From CAZCJU01 sp964562175 (GTDB taxonomy: Bacteria; Bacillota; Clostridia; Oscillospirales; CAG-272): DNA of 34,845 nt. A program made the position numbers and the translations under genes. Positions within the stretch are counted from its first letter, which is position 1, and each line of letters opens with the position of its first letter. The stretch is taken from the NCBI GenBank assembly GCA_964562175.1, contig CAZLRV010000017.1, positions 1 to 34,845 of the forward strand, read 5' to 3'. The notes below the pieces were generated by a model. That model was not told the origin of the DNA and searched no databases. It was given only the letters and a program-made list of their open reading frames with translations. Below, piece by piece: positions 8,404-16,352 of this stretch.

Positions 8404-9681
8404 TCACCCTCTTATTATAATACTGTCACGCTCCGCTCCGACGGATACGTATTTGATGTGACATCCTATTGAATCCTCGATATACTCGACATATTTTCGG
8501 CAAGCCGAGGGAAGCTTTTCCCAACTGCGTATTTGAGATATATCCTCACCCCAGCCGTCAAAGTATTCTATGACGGGTCGTGCGTCCTCAAGGCGTGACG
8601 GGAACGGAAATTCCGTTGTCGGCTTGCCGTCAAGCATATATTTCGTGCATACGGGTATTTTTTCCGCATATGACAGCACATCGAGCTTTGTCAAGGCTAT
8701 TTGCGTAGCCGCCTGCACCGCAACACCGTATTTCGTTGCAACGATATCAAATGCACCGACACGGCGCGGTCTGCCTGTCTTTGCTCCGTATTCGTTGCCG
8801 AGGCGGCGAAGCACCTCCGCTTCCTCTCCGAACATTTCACATACAAAGGGACCCTCTCCCACACAGGTCGAATATGCCTTTACAACACCTATCGTTTCAT
8901 CGATTCTCAGTGAGGGAAGACCGGAACCGACCGGAGCATATGCCGCCGTTGTGTTTGACGAGGTAGTATATGGGCAAATACCGTAATCGAGGTCACGCAG
9001 TGAACCGAGCTGAGCCTCAAAAAGCATTTTTTTGCCCATGATACGGGCGTTGTGAAGATATTTTCGAGTATCGCATATAAACGGCTTTATCCTCTCGCAA
9101 TACTCGTCGAGCCAAGTGATGATATCTTCTTTTTTATATCCCTCATCACCGTATACGTTTTTGAGAATAAGATTTTCGTATTCGATTATATCATTTATGT
9201 GAGACATAAGCTTTTCGGGATAAAGAAGCTCACCGGCGAGTAATGTTTTTTTGCGGTATTTATCGGCATAAAAGGGTGCTATTCCCTGCTTTGTCGAGCC
9301 GTATTTTTTATCGGCAAGCCGTGCTTCCTCCAGCTCATCGAGTTTTCTGTGCCACGGCATAAGAAGTGACGCACGGTCGCTTATCTTCAAGTTCTCTGCG
9401 CTTATGTCCACGCCCTTTTTCGTGACCTCGCATATCTCCTCCCACAGGCTTTGGGGATCGAGTGCAACGCCGCAGCCCAAGACATTCACGGTGTTTTTGC
9501 CGAATATTCCCGAGGGCAACAGATGAAGCGCAAAGCTTCCGTACTCGTTTATGACCGTATGACCTGCGTTTCCGCCTCCCTGAAAACGAACGACGATATC
9601 ATTATCGCCCGCAAGCAGATCGACCATTCTGCCCTTTCCCTCATCTCCCCAATTTATTCCGACAACAGCGGTATTTGACAT
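8404..9681 (-). CDS. purA: Adenylosuccinate synthetase
   Basis: This enzyme condenses IMP and aspartate with GTP to form adenylosuccinate, the first committed AMP step. The N-terminus VVGINWGDEGKGRMVDLL carries the GDEGKG P-loop. GGGNAGHTV holds the catalytic His, and TGRPRRVGAFD and the C-terminal GTP/aspartate region are present. I choose the ATG at 9681 (MSNTAVVG, 425 residues) because GGAGG lies 5 bases before it. An ATG 12 bases upstream overlaps that binding site. The usual VGxQWGDEGKG reads VGINWGDEGKG, a mild change. It sits between gatB and purB, so AMP synthesis is coexpressed with tRNA amidation. Confidence 0.96.
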   Translation of the reverse strand: MSNTAVVGINWGDEGKGRMVDLLAGDNDIVVRFQGGGNAGHTVINEYGSFALHLLPSGIFGKNTVNVLGCGVALDPQSLWEEICEVTKKGVDISAENLKISDRASLLMPWHRKLDELEEARLADKKYGSTKQGIAPFYADKYRKKTLLAGELLYPEKLMSHINDIIEYENLILKNVYGDEGYKKEDIITWLDEYCERIKPFICDTRKYLHNARIMGKKMLFEAQLGSLRDLDYGICPYTTSSNTTAAYAPVGSGLPSLRIDETIGVVKAYSTCVGEGPFVCEMFGEEAEVLRRLGNEYGAKTGRPRRVGAFDIVATKYGVAVQAATQIALTKLDVLSYAEKIPVCTKYMLDGKPTTEFPFPSRLEDARPVIEYFDGWGEDISQIRSWEKLPSACRKYVEYIEDSIGCHIKYVSVGAERDSIIIRG

Positions 9682-9722
9682 AACATCCTCCATATACTTA
9701 CGCCTTGCGGCAATTTTAAGCT

Positions 9723-11150
9723 TTATTTTATTTCAAGCAGTTCTTTGACGATTTTTTCCGTAAGTGTCGGGTCGGCACCTCCGCCGGTCGCTTTCATGAC
9801 TCTGCCTACGAAAAATCCCATTGCCTTTCCCTTGCCGCCGACAAGCTCCGCCGCCGCCTTGGGATTTTCTTCAATAAGCTGTTTTATTATGGGCTTCAGT
9901 GTTTCCCCGTCGCTTATCTGCATCAAGCCGTTTTCTCGGGCTATATCAAGCGGCTCCTTTTCTGTATCGAAAAGCATTTCGACGATACGCTTAAGCGATG
10001 CGGAGCTTATACGTCCGCTGTCGTACATGGCTATCGCCTTTGCCAAATATTCGGGTGAAAACGGTATATCGTCAAGCCGTCTTTTATGCATTATCGCCGA
10101 TATATCGCATATCAAAAGATTTGCCGCACATTTTGCGTTGTCCGTATACGGCAGAACGCTTTCAAAATAATCGGATATTTTCTTTGACGAGGTAAGCAGG
10201 CTTGCATCGTACTCGGAAAGTCCGAGCTGTGTAACGTATTTTTTTCTTCTTTGCTCGGGCAGGATCGGCAGGGAGCTTTTTATGCGAGCTATCTCCTCCT
10301 CGGAGGTGACTATCAACGGCAGATCCGGTTCGGGAAAATATCTGTAGTCCTGCGCTTCCTCTTTTGAGCGAAGCTCAAAGCTTTGAGCGACATTATCATC
10401 CCAGCGGCGTGTCGATTGAATGACACTACCGCCGTCCTCTATCAGCTCTGTCTGCCGTCTGCTCTCGTTTTCCATTGCACGGTATGCGGCGGCAAAGGAG
10501 TTGATGTTCTTCATTTCCGTTCGAGTGCCGAGGCGTGTATCGCCCATGCGGCGCACGGACAGGTTCACGTCGCATCTGAGTGAACCCTCCTGCATTTTAC
10601 AATCGCATACTCCGATATACTCAAGTATCTCCTTGACCCGTTCCAAAAAAGCCTTTGCCTCTGCGGGCGAGTTCATATCCGGCTCGGTCACTATTTCGAT
10701 AAGCGGCACACCGCATCTGTTGTAATCTATCAGCGTTGCGCCCGCTACTCTGTCGTGTATAAGCTTTCCCGCATCCTCCTCTATATGGATACGTGTTATT
10801 CCCACACGCTTGCTCACACCGTCAACGACTATATCCAAATATCCGTTTTTGCACAACGGCAGATCGTACTGTGATGTCTGATATGCCTTTGGCAGGTCGG
10901 GGTAAAAATAGTTTTTTCTGTCCTGCTTTGAATATCCGTTTATTTCGCAATTCATCGCAAGTCCGGCACTTATCGCATATTCAACGACTTTTTTATTCAA
11001 TACGGGAAGCGTACCGGGCATACCGGTGCATATGGGGCAGGTCTGCGTATTTTCTTCACCGCCGAAGCTTGTTCGGCATGAGCAATATATTTTCGTTTTC
11101 GTCGCCAGCTCGGCGTGTATTTCAAGTCCTATTACCGTTTGATATTTCAT
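9723..11150 (-). CDS. gatB: Aspartyl/glutamyl-tRNA amidotransferase subunit B
   Basis: GatB activates the misacylated Glu-tRNA(Gln) or Asp-tRNA(Asn) with ATP and transfers ammonia supplied by GatA. The 475-residue product starts TVIGLEIHAELATKTKIYC, has the zinc-binding Cys group (C-S-C ... CPICTGMPGTLP) and the DYNRCGVPLIEIVTEPD signature. It ends in a helical YqeY-like tail domain (MGFFVGRVMKATGGGADP). The ORF could begin at GTG 11156, but GAGG is better placed for the ATG at 11150. It follows gatA almost without a gap. Length and motifs are standard. Confidence 0.97.
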   Translation of the reverse strand: MKYQTVIGLEIHAELATKTKIYCSCRTSFGGEENTQTCPICTGMPGTLPVLNKKVVEYAISAGLAMNCEINGYSKQDRKNYFYPDLPKAYQTSQYDLPLCKNGYLDIVVDGVSKRVGITRIHIEEDAGKLIHDRVAGATLIDYNRCGVPLIEIVTEPDMNSPAEAKAFLERVKEILEYIGVCDCKMQEGSLRCDVNLSVRRMGDTRLGTRTEMKNINSFAAAYRAMENESRRQTELIEDGGSVIQSTRRWDDNVAQSFELRSKEEAQDYRYFPEPDLPLIVTSEEEIARIKSSLPILPEQRRKKYVTQLGLSEYDASLLTSSKKISDYFESVLPYTDNAKCAANLLICDISAIMHKRRLDDIPFSPEYLAKAIAMYDSGRISSASLKRIVEMLFDTEKEPLDIARENGLMQISDGETLKPIIKQLIEENPKAAAELVGGKGKAMGFFVGRVMKATGGGADPTLTEKIVKELLEIK

Positions 11151-11152
11151 AT

Positions 11153-12604
11153 TCACACCTCATCCGTTTTCGGGCGCAACTTATCATAGCCGCAAACACG
11201 CTCATATGCATATGCGCCGCCGAGCAAGCGTCCCTCGTCAAATGCCTTTGCGATAAGCTGTATTCCGATAGGTCTGCCGCGCTTATCGAGTCCGGCGGGA
11301 ATACTTATTGCCGGAAGCTTGGCGATATTTACCGCAACGGTACAAATATCGCCCATATACATAGATACGGGGTCGGCTTTTTCGCCGAAATCGTATGCGC
11401 TTGTCGGAGCGGTCGGGGTCAACAACAGATCGTAGTCCTCAAAGCATCTGTCAAAATCGGCTCTGACGATCTCTTTCACACCCAGTGCCTTTTTGTAGTA
11501 TGCATCGTAATAGCCGGAGCTTAATGCATAAGTTCCGAGCATTATTCGGCGTTTCACCTCATCGCCGAAGCCCTCGGACCTTGTGTTTTCGTACAGCTGT
11601 GTGATATTTGCGGCGTTGGACGTTCTGTATCCGTATTTGATGCCGTCGAATCTTGCGAGGTTTGAGCTTGCCTCCGCTGACGATATGATATAATAGGCGG
11701 GCAAGGCATATTCGGAATGAGGCAGTGAGCATATTTCGCACACGGCACCGAGCGATTCGTAAACCTTTATCGCTTCTTCAACGGCACACCTTACCTCGTC
11801 GGATATTCCCGCACCGATATATTCGCGCGGTATACCTATACGCATACCCGCAACACCGTTTTCGAGAGCTTTCGTATAGTCGTGTACCTCTATGCTTGAT
11901 GAGGTCGAATCAAGTGCATCGTGACCAGATATTATATTCATTACCGCCGCACTGTCCGCCACGTCCTTTGTAAGACAACCTATTTGGTCAAGCGAGGATG
12001 CAAAGGCTATAAGCCCGTATCTCGATACTCTGCCGTAGGTCGGCTTAAGACCGACACACGAGCAAAACGCCGCCGGCTGTCTGATAGAGCCGCCCGTGTC
12101 CGAGCCGAGCGTATACACGGCAAGGTCGGCGCTCACACACGCCGCAGAGCCGCCGGAGGAGCCGCCGGGAACAGCCGTCGGGTCGTAAGGATTTTTCGTT
12201 TTTTTGAAATATGAGCTTTCGGTCGAAGAACCCATTGCAAACTCGTCCATATTGAGTTTACCGAGTATTACCGCTCCGCTTGCCTTTAGTTTCTTTATTA
12301 CCGTGGCATCGTAGGGCGGTATGAAATCGCTCAGCATTTTCGATGCACAGGTCGTTCTTATTCCCTCGGTGCAGATATTGTCTTTGATTCCGACGGGTAT
12401 TCCCGTCAGCAAATCGCCCTCACCGTTGCCGAGCATTTCATCCGCCCTCTTTGCACAGGCAAGCGCCTCATCGGCACACACCGTTATATAACAGCCGTAT
12501 TTATCATCAAGCTTTTCGATTCTTTCAAGATATTTCTTTGTCAGCTCCGCAGACGAAAGCTTCTTTTCCCTGAGCAGTCTTGCGTATTCAAGCAGAGTAC
12601 CCAT
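11153..12604 (-). CDS. gatA: Aspartyl/glutamyl-tRNA amidotransferase subunit A
   Basis: GatA is the glutaminase subunit of the GatCAB complex and belongs to the amidase-signature family. The 483-residue product has the catalytic Lys in GIPVGIKDNI, the glycine/serine-rich signature VPGGSSGGSAACVSA and the second Ser/nucleophile in LGSDTGGSIRQPAAFC. All three members of the Ser-cis-Ser-Lys triad are therefore visible. The binding site GAGGTGAG precedes the ATG and overlaps the gatC stop. Ammonia released here travels to GatB. The call is secure. Confidence 0.97.
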   Translation of the reverse strand: MGTLLEYARLLREKKLSSAELTKKYLERIEKLDDKYGCYITVCADEALACAKRADEMLGNGEGDLLTGIPVGIKDNICTEGIRTTCASKMLSDFIPPYDATVIKKLKASGAVILGKLNMDEFAMGSSTESSYFKKTKNPYDPTAVPGGSSGGSAACVSADLAVYTLGSDTGGSIRQPAAFCSCVGLKPTYGRVSRYGLIAFASSLDQIGCLTKDVADSAAVMNIISGHDALDSTSSSIEVHDYTKALENGVAGMRIGIPREYIGAGISDEVRCAVEEAIKVYESLGAVCEICSLPHSEYALPAYYIISSAEASSNLARFDGIKYGYRTSNAANITQLYENTRSEGFGDEVKRRIMLGTYALSSGYYDAYYKKALGVKEIVRADFDRCFEDYDLLLTPTAPTSAYDFGEKADPVSMYMGDICTVAVNIAKLPAISIPAGLDKRGRPIGIQLIAKAFDEGRLLGGAYAYERVCGYDKLRPKTDEV

Positions 12605-12613
12605 TTACTCACC

Positions 12614-12901
12614 TCATTCCACTACTCTCGGTACGACATAGCAGCCGTCCGTTTGCACCGGAGCATTTGACAGTATTTTTTCCCTTTCCGTTGAGTCGGC
12701 GACCTCGTCCTCTCTGAAAACATTTATCGTTTCACAGCCGCATCGGTACGATAAGGTGTCTGCTGTATTTATCTCATTCAGTTTATCGGCAAATTCTATG
12801 ACCTCCCCAAGCTGCTTGCCCCATTGCTCAAGCTCATCCTCGGCTATCTTGAGCCGTGCGAGAGCGGCTACGTATTTTACTTCATCTCCGCTTATAATCA
12901 T
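12614..12901 (-). CDS. gatC: Aspartyl/glutamyl-tRNA amidotransferase subunit C
   Basis: GatC is the small clamp that holds GatA and GatB together. The 95-residue product shows the family pattern VKYVAALARLKIAEDELE, a glutamine/leucine-rich helix (LGEVIEFADKLNEI), and the C-terminal REDEV...ILSNAPVQTDGCYVVP. The start is the ATG at 12901, with GAGG 7 bases upstream. A longer frame to 12952 runs through a terminator hairpin and is not credible. It is the first gene of the operon, 14 bases after the T tract of a strong intrinsic terminator, so its transcription is probably controlled by readthrough. Confidence 0.95.
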   Translation of the reverse strand: MIISGDEVKYVAALARLKIAEDELEQWGKQLGEVIEFADKLNEINTADTLSYRCGCETINVFREDEVADSTEREKILSNAPVQTDGCYVVPRVVE

Positions 12902-12914
12902 CCTCATACCTCGT

Positions 12915-12976
12915 AAAAAAAAACAAAAAAGCAAAGGCAAGACGTCAAACATAAAGACGCCTTTGCCTTTGCTTTT
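12915..12976 (-). terminator. Strong intrinsic terminator in the gatC leader (attenuator)
   Basis: On the minus strand, AAAAGCAAAGGC pairs with GCCTTTGCTTTT over 12 bp. The stem continues through a small bulge into GGCGTC/GACGTC around a 9-base loop, giving about 20 bp in all. A T-rich tract (plus-strand A tract 12915-12930) follows directly. It lies between the promoter at 13061-13089 and the gatC start at 12901, with no minus-strand gene upstream to terminate. This points to transcription attenuation of the operon. Confidence 0.8.
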
Positions 12977-13054
12977 CCAATCATATTATAGAAAGAGGGT
13001 ATACGCCACGCAAGCGTTATAAATGTTATCTTATGAAGACCCCATTGCCCTCGG
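12977..13054 (-). promoter_or_regulatory. Structured 5' leader of the gat-pur operon, candidate regulatory RNA
   Basis: The RNA between the promoter and the terminator can fold as a three-way junction. A closing stem GAGGG/CCCTC (plus positions 13048-13052 with 12995-12999) encloses two hairpins: TCTT/AAGA (13029-13039) and ACGC/GCGT (13008-13017). I could not match it to a known riboswitch. The purine, PRPP/ppGpp, ZTP and T-box cores are not visible. No leader peptide with a good binding site is seen either. The ligand or factor is unknown. Confidence 0.45.
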
Positions 13055-13060
13055 TATATA

Positions 13061-13089
13061 ATTATACACCGTATTTTCGATTTTGTCAA
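13061..13089 (-). promoter_or_regulatory. Consensus promoter of the gatCAB-purAB-guaA operon
   Basis: On the minus strand, TTGACA (13084-13089) and TATAAT (13061-13066) are separated by exactly 17 bases, a perfect match to the vegetative sigma factor consensus. Transcription would begin near 13054. It is divergent to the ruvC promoter about 100 bases away. Confidence 0.88.
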
Positions 13090-13191
13090 TAGAAAAACGG
13101 AAATTTTTGTTTTTTTACTCTATTATTTTGTTTGACGGAGTGGGGAAAAGTGAGGAAAAACAAAGGTTTAAGTAAATTTACAAATATGTGA

Positions 13192-13221
13192 TTGATAATA
13201 TAAATACTTATATGCTATTAT
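13192..13221 (+). promoter_or_regulatory. Probable promoter of the ruvCAB run
   Basis: TTGATA (13192-13197) and TATTAT (13216-13221) are 18 bases apart in a very AT-rich stretch, about 45 bases before the ruvC ATG. Other -10-like boxes overlap (TATAAT at 13221-13226), so the exact box is uncertain. Confidence 0.5.
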
Positions 13222-13265
13222 ATAATGATTAAAATCGTATCGATAAAGGTAAAGGAGTGCGTTCA

Positions 13266-13781
13266 ATGAGGATATTGGGTATAGACCCCGGGCTTGCCAT
13301 TGTCGGTTACGGCGTTATCGATTATTCGTATGGCTCTTTCCGCACTCTTGCCTACGGAGCAATAGAAACAAAAGCGGGGATCGATGTCGAATACAGATTG
13401 CGAACCGTTTACGACGGTGTGACGGAGATAATCAAAAAATATTCTCCTACCGATATAGCCGTTGAGGAGCTGTTTTTCAACACCAACCAAAAAACGGCAA
13501 TTGCCGTTGCGGAGGCAAGAGGTGTCATCCTGCTATCTGCGGTGAAAAACAACGTGCCTCTGTATGAATACACCCCGCTTCAGGTAAAGCAAGCGGTCGT
13601 AGGCTACGGCAGAGCCGAAAAAAAGCAGGTAATGTCAATGACATCGATGCTTCTCGGACTTAAAAAAATGCCGCGGCTCGACGATACCGCCGATGCACTG
13701 GCAATAGCGATATGTCACGCACACACGGGCGGTTCTGTGATGAAGGGCTACTACAACGAAAAAAAGAAAAAACTTTTATAG
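13266..13781 (+). CDS. ruvC: Crossover junction endodeoxyribonuclease RuvC
   Basis: RuvC cuts Holliday junctions after branch migration by RuvAB. The 171-residue product starts MRILGIDPGLAIVGYGVIDY, holding the first catalytic Asp. It also has AVEELFF (catalytic Glu) and DDTADALAIAICHAH with the last acidic residues, so all four acidic positions of the RNase H-like fold appear present. I use the ATG at 13266 with AAAGGAG 8 bases upstream. A GTG at 13257 overlaps that site. It is the first gene of a ruvC-ruvA-ruvB cluster with short gaps, leading a long co-oriented run. Length is normal. Confidence 0.96.
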   Translation: MRILGIDPGLAIVGYGVIDYSYGSFRTLAYGAIETKAGIDVEYRLRTVYDGVTEIIKKYSPTDIAVEELFFNTNQKTAIAVAEARGVILLSAVKNNVPLYEYTPLQVKQAVVGYGRAEKKQVMSMTSMLLGLKKMPRLDDTADALAIAICHAHTGGSVMKGYYNEKKKKLL

Positions 13782-13790
13782 GGGAACAAA

Positions 13791-14387
13791 ATGTTTTATT
13801 ATATATGCGGTGATGCGAGCGTCATAGACTCGAATACCGTCGTCATAGATTGCTCCGGCGTGGGCTACTGTTTGACCGTCAGCGGAAATACACTCGGCAA
13901 GGTCTCCTCGTCATCGGGCAAGGTCAAGCTGTTCACTTATCTTTCCGTCAAGGAGGACGGCGTGGAGCTTTTCGGCTTTCACGATACGGAGGAGCTTGCG
14001 CTTTTCAAATTATTGATATCCGTATCCGGTGTCGGCCCCAAGGCGGCTATGAGCATATTGACCTCATTTACACCCGCATCGTTCGCATTGACGGTGAGCG
14101 AGGAGAATGCGAAAAAGCTCTCCGTTGCTAACGGAGTGGGCGTTAAAACGGCGCAAAGAATAATTTTAGAGCTTAAGGATAAGGTGGCAAAACGGATATC
14201 CGTGGAGCATGGCGTTGATGTCGGTCAGATCGATACGTCGGACTCGTCCGTATCCGATGCAAAAAAAGCCCTGCTCGTGCTTGGCTATACCACCTCGGAA
14301 ATATCCTCCGTCTTTTCAAAGCTCAACACCGTCGGTATGGGTACGGAGGATATTATCAAGGAAGCACTTAAGCGTTTAATGAGATAA
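13791..14387 (+). CDS. ruvA: Holliday junction branch migration protein RuvA
   Basis: RuvA binds four-way DNA junctions as a tetramer and loads RuvB. The 198-residue product has an N-terminal OB-fold (MFYYICGDASVIDSNTVVID). Helix-hairpin-helix motifs follow at LLISVSGVGPKAAMSILTSF and SVANGVGVKTAQRIILELKD. A flexible linker leads to a C-terminal RuvB-binding helix domain (AKKALLVLGYTTSEI). A GGGGAAC binding site precedes the ATG. It lies 9 bases after ruvC and 11 before ruvB. Domain order and length are standard. Confidence 0.96.
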   Translation: MFYYICGDASVIDSNTVVIDCSGVGYCLTVSGNTLGKVSSSSGKVKLFTYLSVKEDGVELFGFHDTEELALFKLLISVSGVGPKAAMSILTSFTPASFALTVSEENAKKLSVANGVGVKTAQRIILELKDKVAKRISVEHGVDVGQIDTSDSSVSDAKKALLVLGYTTSEISSVFSKLNTVGMGTEDIIKEALKRLMR

Positions 14388-14398
14388 CGGAGTAGACG

Positions 14399-15478
14399 AT
14401 GTCTAATTTTTATGAATTTGAAGCCGATGAATTCGGCGACGACGGCAGAATATTAAGCTCGGAATACGAGAGTGAGGACACAGACGGCGATCTTACACTA
14501 AGACCGCAAACGCTTGCCGAATACACCGGACAAACAAAGGTAAAGGAAAATCTCAAGGTCTGCATGGATGCGGCAAAGCTCAGGGGGTCGGTGCTTGACC
14601 ATGTTCTCCTGTATGGTCCTCCCGGCTTGGGAAAAACGACTCTTTCACAGATAATCGCCTCGGAAATGGGGGCTAATATCCGAATAACCTCCGGACCGGC
14701 TATAGAAAAACCGGGAGATCTTGCGGCGCTTTTGACAAACCTCGGTCAGGGCGATGTATTGTTTATCGACGAGATACACCGCTTGCCGCGCACGGTAGAG
14801 GAGATACTCTATCCGGCAATGGAGGATTTTTCGCTTGATATCATCATAGGCAAGGGACCTGCGGCAAGAAGCATACGTATGCCGCTCAAGCATTTCACCC
14901 TCATAGGCGCAACCACCCGTGCCGGACAGCTTACCACACCTTTGCGTGACAGATTCGGTGTTATTGCCCGCCTTGAGCTTTACACACCCACAGAGCTATG
15001 CACGATAATAAAACGAAGTGCATCGATACTGAATATTGAAATAGACGAGGACGGGGCATATGAGATAGCCCTGCGTTCAAGAGGAACGCCGAGAATAGCG
15101 AACAGACTTTTGAAGCGTGTATGCGACTATGCGCTTGTTGTCGGTAACGGGGTCATAACAAAGGCTATTGCGGACTATTCGCTTGAAAAGCTTGAGATCG
15201 ACGAGCTGGGACTCGATGATATAGACCGAAAGATGCTCACGGCTATAATCAAGAATTACAACGGAGGCCCCGTCGGACTTGAAACGCTTGCCGCAACGGT
15301 AGGCGAGGAAGCGATAACCATAGAAGACGTTTACGAGCCTTATCTTATGCAAATAGGGTATTTGTCACGCACACCGAGAGGACGTATGGTTACCTCACTT
15401 GCATATGAGCATCTCGGTATACCGTACAGACCCGTGCCTGCTCAGGGCGGTATGTTCGGCGATGGGGAGGATGAATAA
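14399..15478 (+). CDS. ruvB: Holliday junction branch migration ATPase RuvB
   Basis: RuvB is the AAA+ motor that drives branch migration with RuvA. The 359-residue product has LRPQTLAEYTGQTKVKENL, Walker A GPPGLGKTTL, Walker B LFIDEIHRLPR, the sensor-1 region LIGATTRAGQLTTPLRDRFG and a C-terminal winged-helix domain (YLSRTPRGRMVTSLAYEHLG). The first 30 residues form an acidic extension slightly longer than in many homologues. CGGAG precedes the ATG. It lies in the ruvCAB cluster. Confidence 0.97.
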   Translation: MSNFYEFEADEFGDDGRILSSEYESEDTDGDLTLRPQTLAEYTGQTKVKENLKVCMDAAKLRGSVLDHVLLYGPPGLGKTTLSQIIASEMGANIRITSGPAIEKPGDLAALLTNLGQGDVLFIDEIHRLPRTVEEILYPAMEDFSLDIIIGKGPAARSIRMPLKHFTLIGATTRAGQLTTPLRDRFGVIARLELYTPTELCTIIKRSASILNIEIDEDGAYEIALRSRGTPRIANRLLKRVCDYALVVGNGVITKAIADYSLEKLEIDELGLDDIDRKMLTAIIKNYNGGPVGLETLAATVGEEAITIEDVYEPYLMQIGYLSRTPRGRMVTSLAYEHLGIPYRPVPAQGGMFGDGEDE

Positions 15479-15480
15479 AA

Positions 15481-16344
15481 ATGTATGTAGCCGATAAATG
15501 GCATGATTACGAGCTTATAGACTGCTCCGACGGCGAGCGGCTTGAGCGTTGGGGTAAATATATTCTCGTCCGTCCCGACCCGCAGGTCATATGGCGCGGA
15601 AGAAAAAACAGCCCTCTTTGGAACAAAGCGGACGGTGTTTACCGTCGTTCTTCCTCCGGCGGCGGCTCGTGGACGAGGAAAAACACACCCGAGCAATGGA
15701 GCATAGGCTATTCACAGCTGAATTTTCTTATTCGTCCCACCGGCTTCAAGCACACGGGGCTTTTTCCCGAGCAGGCGGCAAATTGGGATTGGTTCTCCTC
15801 TCTTATAAAAAACGCACGGCGTGATATAAAGGTCTTGAATCTTTTCGCGTACACAGGCGGTGCGACGATAGCCGCGGCGGCGGCGGGCGCATCGGTCTGC
15901 CACGTCGATGCATCAAAGGGAATGACACAGCAGGCAAAGGAGAATGCACGTCTGTCGGGGCTTGAGAATGCGAGGATCAGATATATAGTTGACGATTGCA
16001 TGAAATTCATCGAGCGTGAACACAGGCGCGGCAATAAATACGATGCCATAATAATGGATCCTCCGTCATACGGCAGAGGTCCGTCGGGTGAGATATGGAA
16101 GCTTGAGGAAAACATAACCGGTCTGCTTCAAGCCGCCGCAAGACTGCTCTCCGACAAGCCGCTGTTCTTTCTGCTCAATTCGTACACAACGGGGCTTTCC
16201 GCATCCACCATGGGCTATATGCTTTCGCTTGAGCTGTCACCGCTTGGCGGCACGGTAGAAGCGGATGAGGTCGGCTTGCCCGTATCCTCCACGGGAGGAG
16301 TAATGCCCTGCGGCTCTGCCGCAAGGTGTGTATTTACACGATAA
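15481..16344 (+). CDS. Class I SAM-dependent methyltransferase, COG1092-like
   Basis: The 287-residue product has the Rossmann methyltransferase signature VLNLFAYTGGATIAAAAAGA (motif I). It then has the acidic motif CHVDASKGM and the catalytic-loop motif IIMDPPSYGRGPSGEIWKLE. This combination is typical of the COG1092 group, which includes rRNA cytosine-5 and guanine methyltransferases such as RlmI/RlmK. It lacks an N-terminal PUA domain and starts instead with a short YELIDCSDGERLERWGKYIL segment, as in a compact Clostridia subfamily. The substrate is probably rRNA but cannot be told from sequence. GGGGAGG at the end of ruvB serves as binding site. The gap to ruvB is 2 bases, so it is cotranscribed. 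Confidence 0.8.
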   Translation: MYVADKWHDYELIDCSDGERLERWGKYILVRPDPQVIWRGRKNSPLWNKADGVYRRSSSGGGSWTRKNTPEQWSIGYSQLNFLIRPTGFKHTGLFPEQAANWDWFSSLIKNARRDIKVLNLFAYTGGATIAAAAAGASVCHVDASKGMTQQAKENARLSGLENARIRYIVDDCMKFIEREHRRGNKYDAIIMDPPSYGRGPSGEIWKLEENITGLLQAAARLLSDKPLFFLLNSYTTGLSASTMGYMLSLELSPLGGTVEADEVGLPVSSTGGVMPCGSAARCVFTR

Positions 16345-16352
16345 AAGATAAC

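Noticed and set aside
10793..11524. 243-residue open frame on the plus strand
   Set aside because: It lies fully antisense to gatB and gatA, whose motifs are intact. It has no binding site and a composition typical of a shadow frame.
12977..13054. Known purine, PRPP/ppGpp, ZTP or T-box riboswitch in the gatC leader
   Set aside because: I looked for the conserved core sequences of these classes and none is present. The leader is listed only as an unassigned structure.
12904..13089. 61-residue minus-strand frame in the gatC leader, as a leader peptide
   Set aside because: It begins inside the -35 box and runs through the terminator hairpin. No ribosome binding site precedes its possible starts, so a regulatory RNA is the better reading.
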